64,000 bases of DNA from an uncultured Muribaculaceae bacterium (GTDB taxonomy: Bacteria; Bacteroidota; Bacteroidia; Bacteroidales; Muribaculaceae): assembly GCA_934675575.1 (NCBI GenBank), contig CAKUQQ010000003.1:1-64000 (forward strand). Direction: 5' to 3'. The notes beneath the pieces were generated by a model. The model worked only from the letters and a program-made list of their open reading frames with translations, did not search any database and was not told the origin of the DNA. Made by a program: the position numbers and the translations under genes. Positions 17,065 to 24,435 of this stretch are shown here, in pieces (position 1 is the first letter of the stretch; each line of letters starts with the position of its first letter).

Positions 17065-17098
17065 TACTGTAAAAAAGGAAAATTTTACAGTATCTTTG
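17065..17098 (+). promoter_or_regulatory. Promoter with overlapping 10-bp inverted repeat (likely operator)
   Basis: TACTGTAAAA (17065-17074) and TTTTACAGTA (17083-17092) form a perfect dyad with an 8-nt spacer. The right arm overlaps the -7 element TATCTTTG (17091-17098) of the plus-strand gene and lies between it and the divergent rsmA. This placement suits a repressor site. No regulator gene for it is apparent nearby. Confidence 0.7.
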
Positions 17099-17205
17099 CA
17101 ATCATACAAAGATAACGTTTGTTAAACGAATTCTAAAGAAAAAACATTGAATTTACATTGAATGTTCATAAAAAGGACATAAAAACCAAACATTACGATA
17201 ACAAC

Positions 17206-18258
17206 GTGAAAAAAGTTATATCATTATTTTTGAAATATGGCGTTCCGGTAGTGATAGGAGTGGGCTTGTTCTACTTCCTGTATAAGAACGTGAACATTGG
17301 CGAAATGATGTCGGTGCTGGGCAACGACGTGAACTACTGGTGGTTTGCGCTGGTGGTTGTGGTATCGACATTCAGCCACATATTCAGAGCCATGCGCTGG
17401 AGGCTTCAGCTCAAGGCGATAGGCGTGAACGCTCCGCTGAGCGCACTCATCAACTCGATTTTTGGCACATACGCCGTGAACTTGGTGTTTCCGAGGCTTG
17501 GCGAGGTGTGGCGCACAGGCTACATAGCCGACAGGCAGAAGGCATCGTTCACAAAGGTGCTTGGGTCGATGGTCGCCGACCGCTTGACCGACACAGTGAC
17601 GGTGCTGGCGTTGACCATATTCACATTTTTTCTTGCCAAAAGCGCATTTGTGAAATTTCTGGATACTTATCCACAAATCAAGGACGGACTGTGGAATTTG
17701 GCGACTTCGCCAGTGGCCTGGGGCGCAGCAGCCGTGTGTGTGGTGCTTGTGGTGTGGCTGTTTGCGAGCAAAACGCAAAATGCAGCCGTGGTGAAGGTGC
17801 GCACCATGCTTAAAAACTTGTGGAACGGTTTTTATGGCATAACAAAGATGGACGGCAAATGGTGGTTTTTGCTCTACACGGTGCTGATATGGGGCTGCTA
17901 TTTCATGCAGCTGTATCTGGCCACGTTTGCTTTCACGTTCACGGCAAGCATAGGTGTGGTGGCCACACTGGTGCTGTTTGTGCTGTCGAGCATAGGCATG
18001 GGAATTCCCACAAACGGAGGCTTGGGCTCGTGGCACATAGCCATAATATTCGGCTTGTCGCTTTATGGTGTGGGCGCGTTTGACCCCAAACACTTCGACC
18101 CACAGGCATCGGCGTTTGCCATGCTTGTGTGGGGCATACAGACACTGCTCTTGATAGTGCTCGGAATATATGCGTTTGTGTCGATGGGCATAGACCGCCG
18201 CCGCATAGAAAAAGGCGAGGTGACGGTGGAAACTTCTGGCGATGGCATGCAAATATGA
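17206..18258 (+). CDS. LPG-synthase-TM/UPF0104 family membrane protein
   Basis: 350 residues if GTG 17206 is used, giving MKKVISLFLKYGVPVVIGVG. The frame also allows TTG 17158 (366 residues), but the GTG start fits the usual N-terminus of Bacteroidetes homologues as I remember them. It has about eight membrane helices, with the family signatures FRAMRWRLQLKAIG, NLVFPRLGEVWR and SSIGMGIPTNGGLGSWH. These proteins are related to the flippase part of lysyl-phosphatidylglycerol synthase (MprF) and lack the soluble aminoacyl-transferase domain here, so a lipid-transport role is more likely than aminoacylation. It has its own promoter, overlapped by a dyad. Confidence 0.85.
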   Translation: MKKVISLFLKYGVPVVIGVGLFYFLYKNVNIGEMMSVLGNDVNYWWFALVVVVSTFSHIFRAMRWRLQLKAIGVNAPLSALINSIFGTYAVNLVFPRLGEVWRTGYIADRQKASFTKVLGSMVADRLTDTVTVLALTIFTFFLAKSAFVKFLDTYPQIKDGLWNLATSPVAWGAAAVCVVLVVWLFASKTQNAAVVKVRTMLKNLWNGFYGITKMDGKWWFLLYTVLIWGCYFMQLYLATFAFTFTASIGVVATLVLFVLSSIGMGIPTNGGLGSWHIAIIFGLSLYGVGAFDPKHFDPQASAFAMLVWGIQTLLLIVLGIYAFVSMGIDRRRIEKGEVTVETSGDGMQI

Positions 18259-18336
18259 ACGCAAGCAATAAGAGCTAAAGGAGAATGAATTAGGAAAAAT
18301 AGTTTTTTAAGATAAAATTTCAATAAAGGCATAACT

Positions 18337-18843
18337 ATGTTTGAGGACAATTTCAAGGATTATTTTGAGTCGGCACCTCAACCAGAAGAACAACCTGCAA
18401 AGAAAGTGGAAACACTTGAGGAAAGGCAGGAACGCGAGATAGAGGAATCGACAATAGAGAGGAAACACAACCGCAAGAGAATGATAATGGTGTGCGCTGT
18501 GCTCATTGTGGTGCTTGCGGCAGCAGGGTGGTTTTGGGCGACGTATCTGCACCCATATAAAATAGCTCAAAACACCGGGCGGCTTGTGGAAATGTCGTGT
18601 CAGGGCGTGATTTTCAAGACTTACGAGGGCAAGATGATTTCTGAGAAGTTTATAGCCGACACACTGCACTACTACCAGTCTGATTTCTTGTTTACAGTGA
18701 AGAATGACTCTGTGGCAAGCCAAGTGAAAGCCTTGTGCGGCAGTGGCAAGAAGGTTACGCTGAATTATGAGGAATATAAAGGGCGTTTGCCTTGGCGTGG
18801 CGAGACAAAATGCTTTGTTACATCGGTTGAAGTGGATAAATAA
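18337..18843 (+). CDS. Hypothetical single-pass membrane protein
   Basis: 168 residues. The N-terminal 50 are hydrophilic and charged (QPEEQPAKKVETLEERQERE), then one membrane helix MIMVCAVLIVVLAAAGWFW (about 49-67), then about 100 residues outside the cytoplasm containing LVEMSCQGVIFKTYEGKMIS. No known domain is recognised. It lies 78 nt downstream of the LPG-synthase-like gene and ends at a strong terminator, so it is probably the second gene of that transcript. The topology is inferred from the lysine and arginine before the helix. Confidence 0.75.
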   Translation: MFEDNFKDYFESAPQPEEQPAKKVETLEERQEREIEESTIERKHNRKRMIMVCAVLIVVLAAAGWFWATYLHPYKIAQNTGRLVEMSCQGVIFKTYEGKMISEKFIADTLHYYQSDFLFTVKNDSVASQVKALCGSGKKVTLNYEEYKGRLPWRGETKCFVTSVEVDK

Positions 18844-18870
18844 GAGACGGCTGTTGCCGGCAGATATAAA

Positions 18871-18910
18871 CAAAAAAACTGCGTTGCTTTGCGGCAGCGC
18901 AGTTTTTTTT
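18871..18910 (+). terminator. Intrinsic terminator
   Basis: A 10-bp GC-rich stem (18878-18887 with 18894-18903) is flanked by A7 and T8 runs, so it can also act for the convergent HigA gene. Confidence 0.9.
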
Positions 18911-18930
18911 GTGCGTTTATTTGAGTATGA

Positions 18931-19263
18931 TTACCACAGGGCAATTTTGCCAGCAATGCCAAGGTCGAGGGTTGCGCTTGCAACGCCCAATGCTTGAAAA
19001 ACGCGGCTCATTGTGGGAATGGATATTGCACTTTTCCCTTTTTCCAATCTTGAAATCTGTGCGCGCTGCACGCCAATACGCTCACCTAATTCTTCTTGCG
19101 TTAAGTGCTGAGCAAGACGTGCTTTGCGTATAGCTTCACCCACATGGTATGCGTTGATGTCTTTTTGCAGTTGCTTTTCCATAGCATCACGTTTTGGAGT
19201 GCCCTTTTTACCCCAAACGTCATCAACCATGTCAGATAAAGGAGTTAGATTAATTTGTGTCAT
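18931..19263 (-). CDS. higA: HigA-type antitoxin, XRE family
   Basis: 110 residues. The C-terminal two thirds is a classical XRE helix-turn-helix (IRKARLAQHLTQEELGERIG, then VQRAQISRLEKGKS). The N-terminal 40 residues form a charged extension with WGKKGTPKRDAMEKQL that probably contacts the toxin. It overlaps the upstream toxin gene by 4 nt (ATGA), the toxin-first order typical of higBA. It should neutralise the toxin and repress the pair from the promoter near 19630. Confidence 0.88.
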   Translation of the reverse strand: MTQINLTPLSDMVDDVWGKKGTPKRDAMEKQLQKDINAYHVGEAIRKARLAQHLTQEELGERIGVQRAQISRLEKGKSAISIPTMSRVFQALGVASATLDLGIAGKIALW

Positions 19264-19610
19264 ATATGTTTGTGTTTTATTTCAAAATAATGTTTTCTTA
19301 TTTCTTCTGCTTTAGCAATTTCTTTAGATGGGGTCTTTTGAGATTTTTTTATTATGCCATGTGTTGCGATAACCAAAGTCTCTGATTCTGTGTCCCAAAA
19401 TGAAAACAATCTGTAACAATTGCCATTGAATAGTGTGCGGAACTCCCAAATGTTAGTGTTGTCAAGTTTTTTGAAGAGTTCTTTGTTTAGTAAACCATGT
19501 TCTATCTTGAGATAGTTGTAGGTTATCTTTTCTTGCACTTTTTGTGGTAAATTATGTATAAAAGCTAAAGCTTCGTCCATCAAAACCACTTTGATTCCGT
19601 GTTTGGCCAT
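19260..19610 (-). CDS. higB: HigB/Gp49-type toxin (RelE superfamily)
   Basis: 116 residues with the phage-Gp49/HigB pattern. An N-terminal helix (LAFIHNLPQKVQEKITYNYL) precedes LNKELFKKLDNTNIWEFRTL, then the core strand FNGNCYRLFSFWDTESETLV, and the sequence continues to ATHGIIKKSQKTPSKEIAKA. This C-terminal Lys-rich helix is the signature of ribosome-dependent mRNA interferases that cleave mRNA in the A site. It is the first gene of the pair with HigA. No mobile element signs were seen around the pair, which sits between two housekeeping operons. Confidence 0.88.
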   Translation of the reverse strand: MAKHGIKVVLMDEALAFIHNLPQKVQEKITYNYLKIEHGLLNKELFKKLDNTNIWEFRTLFNGNCYRLFSFWDTESETLVIATHGIIKKSQKTPSKEIAKAEEIRKHYFEIKHKHI

Positions 19611-19629
19611 TTGTTATAGTTTAGTGGCA

Positions 19630-19637
19630 CAAAATTA
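19630..19637 (-). promoter_or_regulatory. -7 element (TAATTTTG) of higBA
   Basis: The minus-strand TAATTTTG is about 20 nt upstream of the higB ATG, with a TTG about 21 nt further upstream. Confidence 0.5.
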
Positions 19638-19688
19638 GCAATTTGTTTCCTAATAGTGCAACAAAATGTGCGTTTATTTGTGGTGAGG

Positions 19689-20462
19689 TTAGGCGATGTT
19701 GTTGCGGATTTGCTGCAGATATTGACGCATGGCCTTGTCGTCGCGTTTCTCAATGATTTGTTGCAAATGGGTGAGTTGAGACTTGATGTTGTCGAGTTGT
19801 GCCGAAGTGCGAGGGTTGAAGAGGATTTCTTGCAGCAAATAGTCATCTTCAGACAGCAGTCCGCGAGCTATTGCCATGTGACGCTTGAATGTGGTGCCTG
19901 GAGCGTCTTGATGCTTCATGACCGATGCGAAAACAAGGGTGCTGGCAAATGGGATTGACAGCGAGTAGGATATGGTTTCATCATGCTCGGCAAAGCTGTA
20001 TTCGCACACATTAAGGTGGAGGTTGCGATAGAGGTCACGGAAAAAAGTCTTGCCGAGGTGATCGCTCTCGGATATGATGATGGCGTTTTCTTGGCTGAGG
20101 TTGCCAAGCGATGCGAATGTGGGGCCAAACATGGGGTGTGTGCTCACGAACGGGTGACCGCATGACGCGTAGAACTCTGGCAGGGCGGTCTTGACCGACG
20201 CTATGTCGGAAATGATGCAGCTGGGTGGCAGCAGTGGCAGAACGGTGCGGAATGCGTCGATTGTGAACTTTACGGTGACGGCGTTGATTAGCAATTCTGG
20301 GCGGAATTCGGCTATCTCGTCGAGCGAAGTGAAGCGCATTGCATTGAATGTGAAGCGCAGCCGGCGCTTGTCGGTGTCGTAGATAGCCACTTCGTGAGTG
20401 TCGCTTAGCAAATCGCAGAAAAATGTGCCCATTTTTCCGGCACCTAATATGAGAATTCGCAT
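19689..20462 (-). CDS. tyrA: Prephenate dehydrogenase
   Basis: 257 residues. The N-terminal NAD(P)-binding Rossmann fold has ILGAGKMGTFFCDLL. The catalytic region contains DIASVKTALPEFY and FVSTHPMFGPT, whose His is the conserved catalytic base. It is shorter than fused TyrA forms and has no ACT or chorismate mutase domain here, since the mutase is on the preceding gene. It converts prephenate to 4-hydroxyphenylpyruvate for tyrosine. It is the last gene of the pheA-aminotransferase-DAHP synthase operon, so its expression should follow the attenuator at 23655-23810. Confidence 0.93.
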   Translation of the reverse strand: MRILILGAGKMGTFFCDLLSDTHEVAIYDTDKRRLRFTFNAMRFTSLDEIAEFRPELLINAVTVKFTIDAFRTVLPLLPPSCIISDIASVKTALPEFYASCGHPFVSTHPMFGPTFASLGNLSQENAIIISESDHLGKTFFRDLYRNLHLNVCEYSFAEHDETISYSLSIPFASTLVFASVMKHQDAPGTTFKRHMAIARGLLSEDDYLLQEILFNPRTSAQLDNIKSQLTHLQQIIEKRDDKAMRQYLQQIRNNIA

Positions 20463-20495
20463 GATAATGTGGATTTTTTTTGGGGTGGTGAAAAA

Positions 20496-21593
20496 TCAGT
20501 CTTTGCTCTCGAAAACCTTTACTTGTTGCTGCACCGACTCCTCGTGCACGGCTTCCATGATGGTGCGCATGAAGTCGGGACTCATGCCCAGTTCCTCAGC
20601 TTGCTTGATGCGAGAATTGAGTACCGTGGCGTAGCGGCCTGTCTGCACAACTTGCATGTTGTGCTCTTTCTTGAACTGGCCTATTTCGCGAGACACGCGC
20701 ATGCGCTTGTTGAGAATCTCAATCAGCTCGTAGTCGTAGCTGTCGATGCGCTGGCGCAAGAGGGCGAGGCTCTCTGTGGACTGCTTGGTGTCGCGCATGA
20801 CGAGGGAGTGGACTATGAGGTTGAGAGATTCGGGTGTGACTTGCTGCATGCTGTCGCTGAGGGCAGAGTCGGGGTCGCAGTGCGCCTCAATGATGAAGCC
20901 AGTGAAGCCCATGTCGAGAGCTTGCTGCGCAATGGGGGCAATCAGCTCACGCTTGCCGCCCATGTGCGACGGGTCGCAGATTATGGGTAGTGCGGGAATG
21001 CGGCGGTGAAGCTCGATGGGTATGTGCCACTGCGGCACGTTGCGATAGACGTGCTTGCCATAGGTGCTAAATCCGCGATGAATGGCACCGAGCTTGTGTA
21101 TGCCGGCATTGTAGATACGTTGCAGTGCTCCAATCCACAGCTCTATGTCGGGGTTGACCGGGTTTTTGACAAGCACGGTCACTTCGGGGTGGCCTTGCAA
21201 AGCATCGGCAATCTCCTGCATGGCAAAAGGGTCGGCGCAAGTGCGCGCCCCAATCCACAAGACGTCGATGCCGGCTTGGAGTGCTGCTGCCACATGGGCA
21301 CGATTCGCTACCTCGGTGGCTGTTAGCATGCCTGTGGCTTGCTTTACCTCGTTGAGCCACGAAAGGCCTATCTCGCCCACGCCTTCAAAGCCGCCTGGCT
21401 TGGTGCGCGGTTTCCATACGCCGGCGCGGAACACTTTAATGCCGTTGGCGGCAAGCTGCGTGGCGGTTGTCAACATTTGTTGTCTTGACTCGGCGCTGCA
21501 TGGGCCGGCAATCACGAGGGGCTGGTCGCTGCCTTCACTGCCTGGCAGGTTGATGGCTTGCAAATCGGGGAATGCGGAAATATTGTTGCTCAT
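20496..21593 (-). CDS. Bifunctional DAHP synthase / chorismate mutase (type II)
   Basis: 365 residues. Residues 1-260 form a KDO8P-synthase-like TIM barrel of the DAHP synthase family, with VIAGPCSAESR, FRAGVWKPRTKPGGFEG, IWIGART-type sequence, CDPSHMGGKRE and IIEAHCDPD. Residues 275-360 are an AroQ-type chorismate mutase helix bundle (LRQRIDSYDYELIEILNKRM). The fusion is the usual Bacteroidetes arrangement and joins the first shikimate step with the branch to prephenate, so products can channel to the pheA and tyrA enzymes of the same operon. It lies 33 nt before tyrA and 32 nt after the aminotransferase. Confidence 0.94.
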   Translation of the reverse strand: MSNNISAFPDLQAINLPGSEGSDQPLVIAGPCSAESRQQMLTTATQLAANGIKVFRAGVWKPRTKPGGFEGVGEIGLSWLNEVKQATGMLTATEVANRAHVAAALQAGIDVLWIGARTCADPFAMQEIADALQGHPEVTVLVKNPVNPDIELWIGALQRIYNAGIHKLGAIHRGFSTYGKHVYRNVPQWHIPIELHRRIPALPIICDPSHMGGKRELIAPIAQQALDMGFTGFIIEAHCDPDSALSDSMQQVTPESLNLIVHSLVMRDTKQSTESLALLRQRIDSYDYELIEILNKRMRVSREIGQFKKEHNMQVVQTGRYATVLNSRIKQAEELGMSPDFMRTIMEAVHEESVQQQVKVFESKD

Positions 21594-21625
21594 TTCTGTG
21601 TGATTTTTTGTTGTGATTGTTTTTT

Positions 21626-22813
21626 TTAGAAAAGTTGTGAAGATGTGATGCGTTTAAGTGCCGAGGTGAGTGTGGCTGTTGGCTCGCACAAGGATATGCG
21701 CACATAGCGGTCACCGTTTGAGCCGAAAATGAAGCCTGGCACAATGAAAACTTTGGCCTGCTGCAAGACCGTGTCGGCAAAACTCTCGGAGTTTGCTGCC
21801 TCGTCGGGAATTCTGCCCCACAAAAACAGTCCTCTCTGCTTGGGGCTGAATGTGCAGCGCAGCGCAGTCATGATTTGCTCCACGATTTTGCGGCGCGAGG
21901 CATATTCGTGGTTGATGTGGGCAAACCACTCGTCGCCGGATTCGAGTGCCTTGGCCGCAGCAAGCATCATAGGGCGGAACTGGCCAGAGTCAACGTTGGA
22001 CTTCACTTTCAAAATCCAGTTGATGAACGTGGGGTTGGAGGCTGCCATTGCCATGCGCCAGCCAGGCATGTTGTGCGACTTGCTCATGGAGTTTAGCTCT
22101 ATAGCCACTTGTGAGGCTCCCGGCACGGAGAGAATGCTGGTGTGGCTGTCATTGAGAATGAAGCTATAAGGGTTGTCGTTGACTATGACTATGCCGTGAC
22201 GGCGGCCAAACTCAACGAGCTTGGCGAACAGCTCAGTCGAAGCTGGTTGGCCTGTGGGCATATTGGGGTAGTTGACCCACATGAGCTTGATTTTGTGCAA
22301 CGGCAGCTGTTCGAGCTGGTTGAAGTCGGGTTGCCAGTCGTTGGTGGGCAGCAAGTCGTAGTGGAACAGCTCTGCCTCTGCCAGACGGCTCACCGATGAA
22401 TATGTGGGGTAGCCGGGATTTGGCACAAGCACTCCGTCGCCAGGGTTGACAAAGGCCATGGTGATGTGCATTATGCCCTCTTTAGAGCCAATGAGCGGAA
22501 GAATTTCGGAGTCGGGGTCAAGGCTGACTCCAAAAAAACGGTTGTACCAGTTGGCGTAGGCTTGACGTAGTTCGGGTAAGCCCACGTATGGCTGATAACC
22601 GTGGGCGTTGGGGCGCGAGGCTTCAGCGCAGAGTGTGGATATGGTGTCTGGGCTTGGTGGCATGTCGGGGCCGCCCACGGCGAGCGATATGATGTCGGCT
22701 CCTGCTTGGTTGAGCCGTGCAATCTCCTTTAGTTTGGTGGAGAAGTAATATTCCTTGACTTGCGAAATGCGGTGAGCCGGAGCGATTGGCTTATTTGCTG
22801 ATGAATTGTTCAT
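21626..22813 (-). CDS. Class I/II aminotransferase, probably aromatic
   Basis: 395 residues from ATG 22813. A TTG three codons upstream is also open. Fold type I PLP enzyme with AVGGPDMPPSPDTI, the NPGYPTY and YPNMPTGQPA substrate-side motifs, VNDNPYSF (Asp binding PLP) and SMSKSHNMPGWRM, with the Schiff-base lysine in SMSK. The location between prephenate dehydratase and DAHP synthase points to transamination of phenylpyruvate and hydroxyphenylpyruvate. LL-diaminopimelate aminotransferases are close in sequence, so the substrate is inferred from context. The start overlaps the pheA end by about 23 nt. Confidence 0.9.
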   Translation of the reverse strand: MNNSSANKPIAPAHRISQVKEYYFSTKLKEIARLNQAGADIISLAVGGPDMPPSPDTISTLCAEASRPNAHGYQPYVGLPELRQAYANWYNRFFGVSLDPDSEILPLIGSKEGIMHITMAFVNPGDGVLVPNPGYPTYSSVSRLAEAELFHYDLLPTNDWQPDFNQLEQLPLHKIKLMWVNYPNMPTGQPASTELFAKLVEFGRRHGIVIVNDNPYSFILNDSHTSILSVPGASQVAIELNSMSKSHNMPGWRMAMAASNPTFINWILKVKSNVDSGQFRPMMLAAAKALESGDEWFAHINHEYASRRKIVEQIMTALRCTFSPKQRGLFLWGRIPDEAANSESFADTVLQQAKVFIVPGFIFGSNGDRYVRISLCEPTATLTSALKRITSSQLF

Positions 22814-23639
22814 ATTCTCCAAGTATTTTCAAATTGCTGATTAGTGGCGCTGTGGCTGCGATTGACTGCTTGTAGCGGTTGTAGTCGCTGAATGTGAGGT
22901 CGATGTAGAACCTGTATTCCCATTCACGGCCTATGATGGGCATTGACTGGATTTTGGTGAGGTTCATGCCATAGAACGAGAATATTGTCAGCACCGCCGA
23001 CAGGCTACCTTGCGTGTGAGGCAAAGAGAACGCCAAAGAGGCTTTGTTGTGGGTGCGGCAGTGGTTGCGGCAGAAATCTTGTGCCAAACGCGGATTGGCG
23101 ATGATGAGAAAGCGCGTGAAGTTGCGCTTGTTGGTCTGAATGTCATCGGCAAGCACATTTAGACCATAAAGTTCTGCGGCATAGCGCCCACACACAGCGG
23201 CGTGCCCATAGAGCCGCTGTTCGGCAATCAGTTTGGCACTTCCGGCGGTGTCGTTGGTCTGCACGGCTTTCATCGCAGGGTGTTCGAGCAAAAATTGCTC
23301 GCACTGCTTGAGTGCCATGGGGTGAGAGTTGACCTCGGCAATGTCGGACATGGATTGCCCGGAGAGGGCGGCGAGCGTGTGAGAAATGTGCATTTTGTGC
23401 TCGCCGACTATTGCCATGCCGCTTTCGCGAAGCAACTCGTGGTTTTGCAGCAGACCGCCGGCTATGGTGTTCTCGATTGCTACGGCTGCGAAGAGGCTGT
23501 CGTCGCGCTTCAGCAGCGAGAACAGGTCGCGGAACGTGTCGCACGGAATGGTGACTATGTCGTTGCCGGCAAAATATTCCCTTGCCGCCGCGTCGTGGAA
23601 GCACCCTGCTACGCCTTGTATGGCTACGTTGAATTTCAT
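22791..23639 (-). CDS. pheA: Prephenate dehydratase
   Basis: 282 residues. Residues 1-180 are the dehydratase domain: AIQGVAGCFHDAAAREYF, AVAIENTIAGG, and NKRNFTRFLII with the essential TRF motif. Residues 195-280 form an ACT domain (GSLSAVLTIFSFYGMNLTKI). The canonical phenylalanine-binding ESRP is QSMP here, which I recall as usual in Bacteroidetes, so feedback inhibition may differ from E. coli. It makes phenylpyruvate from prephenate. First structural gene of the aromatic operon, it starts 16 nt after the attenuator T-run. Confidence 0.94.
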   Translation of the reverse strand: MKFNVAIQGVAGCFHDAAAREYFAGNDIVTIPCDTFRDLFSLLKRDDSLFAAVAIENTIAGGLLQNHELLRESGMAIVGEHKMHISHTLAALSGQSMSDIAEVNSHPMALKQCEQFLLEHPAMKAVQTNDTAGSAKLIAEQRLYGHAAVCGRYAAELYGLNVLADDIQTNKRNFTRFLIIANPRLAQDFCRNHCRTHNKASLAFSLPHTQGSLSAVLTIFSFYGMNLTKIQSMPIIGREWEYRFYIDLTFSDYNRYKQSIAATAPLISNLKILGEYEQFISK

Positions 23640-23654
23640 ATAAGCAATGTCAGT

Positions 23655-23689
23655 AATAAAAAATAAATCCCACCTTGATGGGCGGGATT
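23655..23689 (-). terminator. Attenuator terminator of the aromatic operon
   Basis: On the minus strand a 9-bp stem (23681-23689 with 23666-23674, 6-nt loop) is followed by TTATTTTTTATT, just upstream of pheA. Its 5' arm contains CCGCCC (23685-23680), which is perfectly complementary to GGGCGG (23752-23747) inside the end of the leader peptide gene. This gives mutually exclusive terminator and antiterminator structures. Confidence 0.85.
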
Positions 23690-23738
23690 AAATATTTGTT
23701 TTGAATAACTATTTATGTTCACATAAGTTCAAACACAA

Positions 23739-23810
23739 CTAAACTTCCGCCCTTATTCCTCTGAAGAAATAAAAGTAAAAGAAATAGAAGTATGAATAAA
23801 ATTTGTTCAT
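23739..23810 (-). CDS. Phe/Tyr-rich leader peptide controlling the aromatic operon
   Basis: This encodes 23 residues, from ATG 23810 to TAG 23739. The peptide begins MNKFYSYFYFFYFYFF and then has a short RGIRAEV end, giving 7 Phe and 5 Tyr codons with ten of them consecutive. It lies between a good promoter (23840-23871) and a terminator just before pheA. When charged tRNA-Phe or tRNA-Tyr is short, a ribosome stalled in the run would leave the GGGCGG of the RGIRAE codons free to pair with CCGCCC of the terminator, allowing readthrough. This is classical amino acid attenuation. Translation has not been shown, but the composition and position are very unlikely by chance. Confidence 0.88.
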   Translation of the reverse strand: MNKFYSYFYFFYFYFFRGIRAEV

Positions 23811-23839
23811 TGTGAGAGTCACATATTTGAATTGCGCTG

Positions 23840-23871
23840 CAAAGATATGAATGTTTTTTGTGGTTGGCAAC
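23840..23871 (-). promoter_or_regulatory. Promoter of the aromatic amino acid operon
   Basis: On the minus strand TATCTTTG (23847-23840) is preceded after 20 nt by GTTG (23871-23868), close to the Bacteroidetes consensus. Transcription would start about 25 nt before the leader peptide ATG. The rest of 23872-24132 shows nothing I can assign. Confidence 0.75.
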
Positions 23872-24132
23872 AGATTTGCGAAAAACTGTAATGAAAAATC
23901 ATTATTCGGTTAACATGTGGTAGCGTTTTGCCGATGTGTGTGGCTAAGTTGGTTGTTTGGCGCTGAAAATGCACACACAGACATTATGGCTATGGTGAAA
24001 AAATTGCGAGTATGGAGCAGAGGGCATGTATGCGTGTCTGGCGACTGAAGAAACGAATGGAAAATTAAAATGCTGAAAATTAGGTGTTAGCGCAAAATAC
24101 GGAAAAATAATTTGAAAAAAGTGAGTGAAAAG

Positions 24133-24165
24133 TTTGGAAATATCGGCAAATGTGCCTTAACTTTG
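24133..24165 (+). promoter_or_regulatory. Promoter of tRNA-Phe
   Basis: TTTG at 24133-24136 and TAACTTTG at 24158-24165, spaced 21 nt, end 17 nt before the tRNA. Confidence 0.8.
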
Positions 24166-24182
24166 CACACGCAAAACGCAAT

Positions 24183-24254
24183 GGTACCTTAGCTCAGTGG
24201 TAGAGCAATGGACTGAAAATCCATGTGTCCCCGGTTCAATTCCTGGAGGTACCA
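24183..24254 (+). tRNA. tRNA-Phe (GAA)
   Basis: The acceptor GGTACCT pairs with AGGTACC and the discriminator is A24254. The anticodon stem ATGGA/TCCAT has loop CTGAAAA, giving anticodon GAA. The T-arm CCCGG/CCTGG around TTCAATT has one C-T mismatch. The last bases read ACC-A-CA, so CCA is not encoded as such. Position beside the Phe/Tyr-attenuated operon is probably coincidental. Confidence 0.95.
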
Positions 24255-24256
24255 CA

Positions 24257-24297
24257 AAAAATCCCGGTTTCAGAAAAGAAGTCGGGATTTTTTTTTA
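24257..24297 (+). terminator. Intrinsic terminator after tRNA-Phe
   Basis: The stem AAATCCCG/CGGGATTT (24259-24266 with 24283-24290) is followed by a long T run. Confidence 0.9.
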
Positions 24298-24435
24298 TTG
24301 TTGTTGTGGCGCAGTGCCGGTGTCGGAAATTATGCAGGCTTGGAGCTGCGACAATTAGTTTGACAATTACAGTGTTGAATCTGTTTTGTAATTCATAGAT
24401 AGATTATTATATTTGTTGTTGGAAAAAATCATCGA

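Noticed and set aside
17224..18264. 346-codon minus-strand frame
   Set aside because: Antisense to the eight-helix membrane protein. Its His-rich composition is an artefact.
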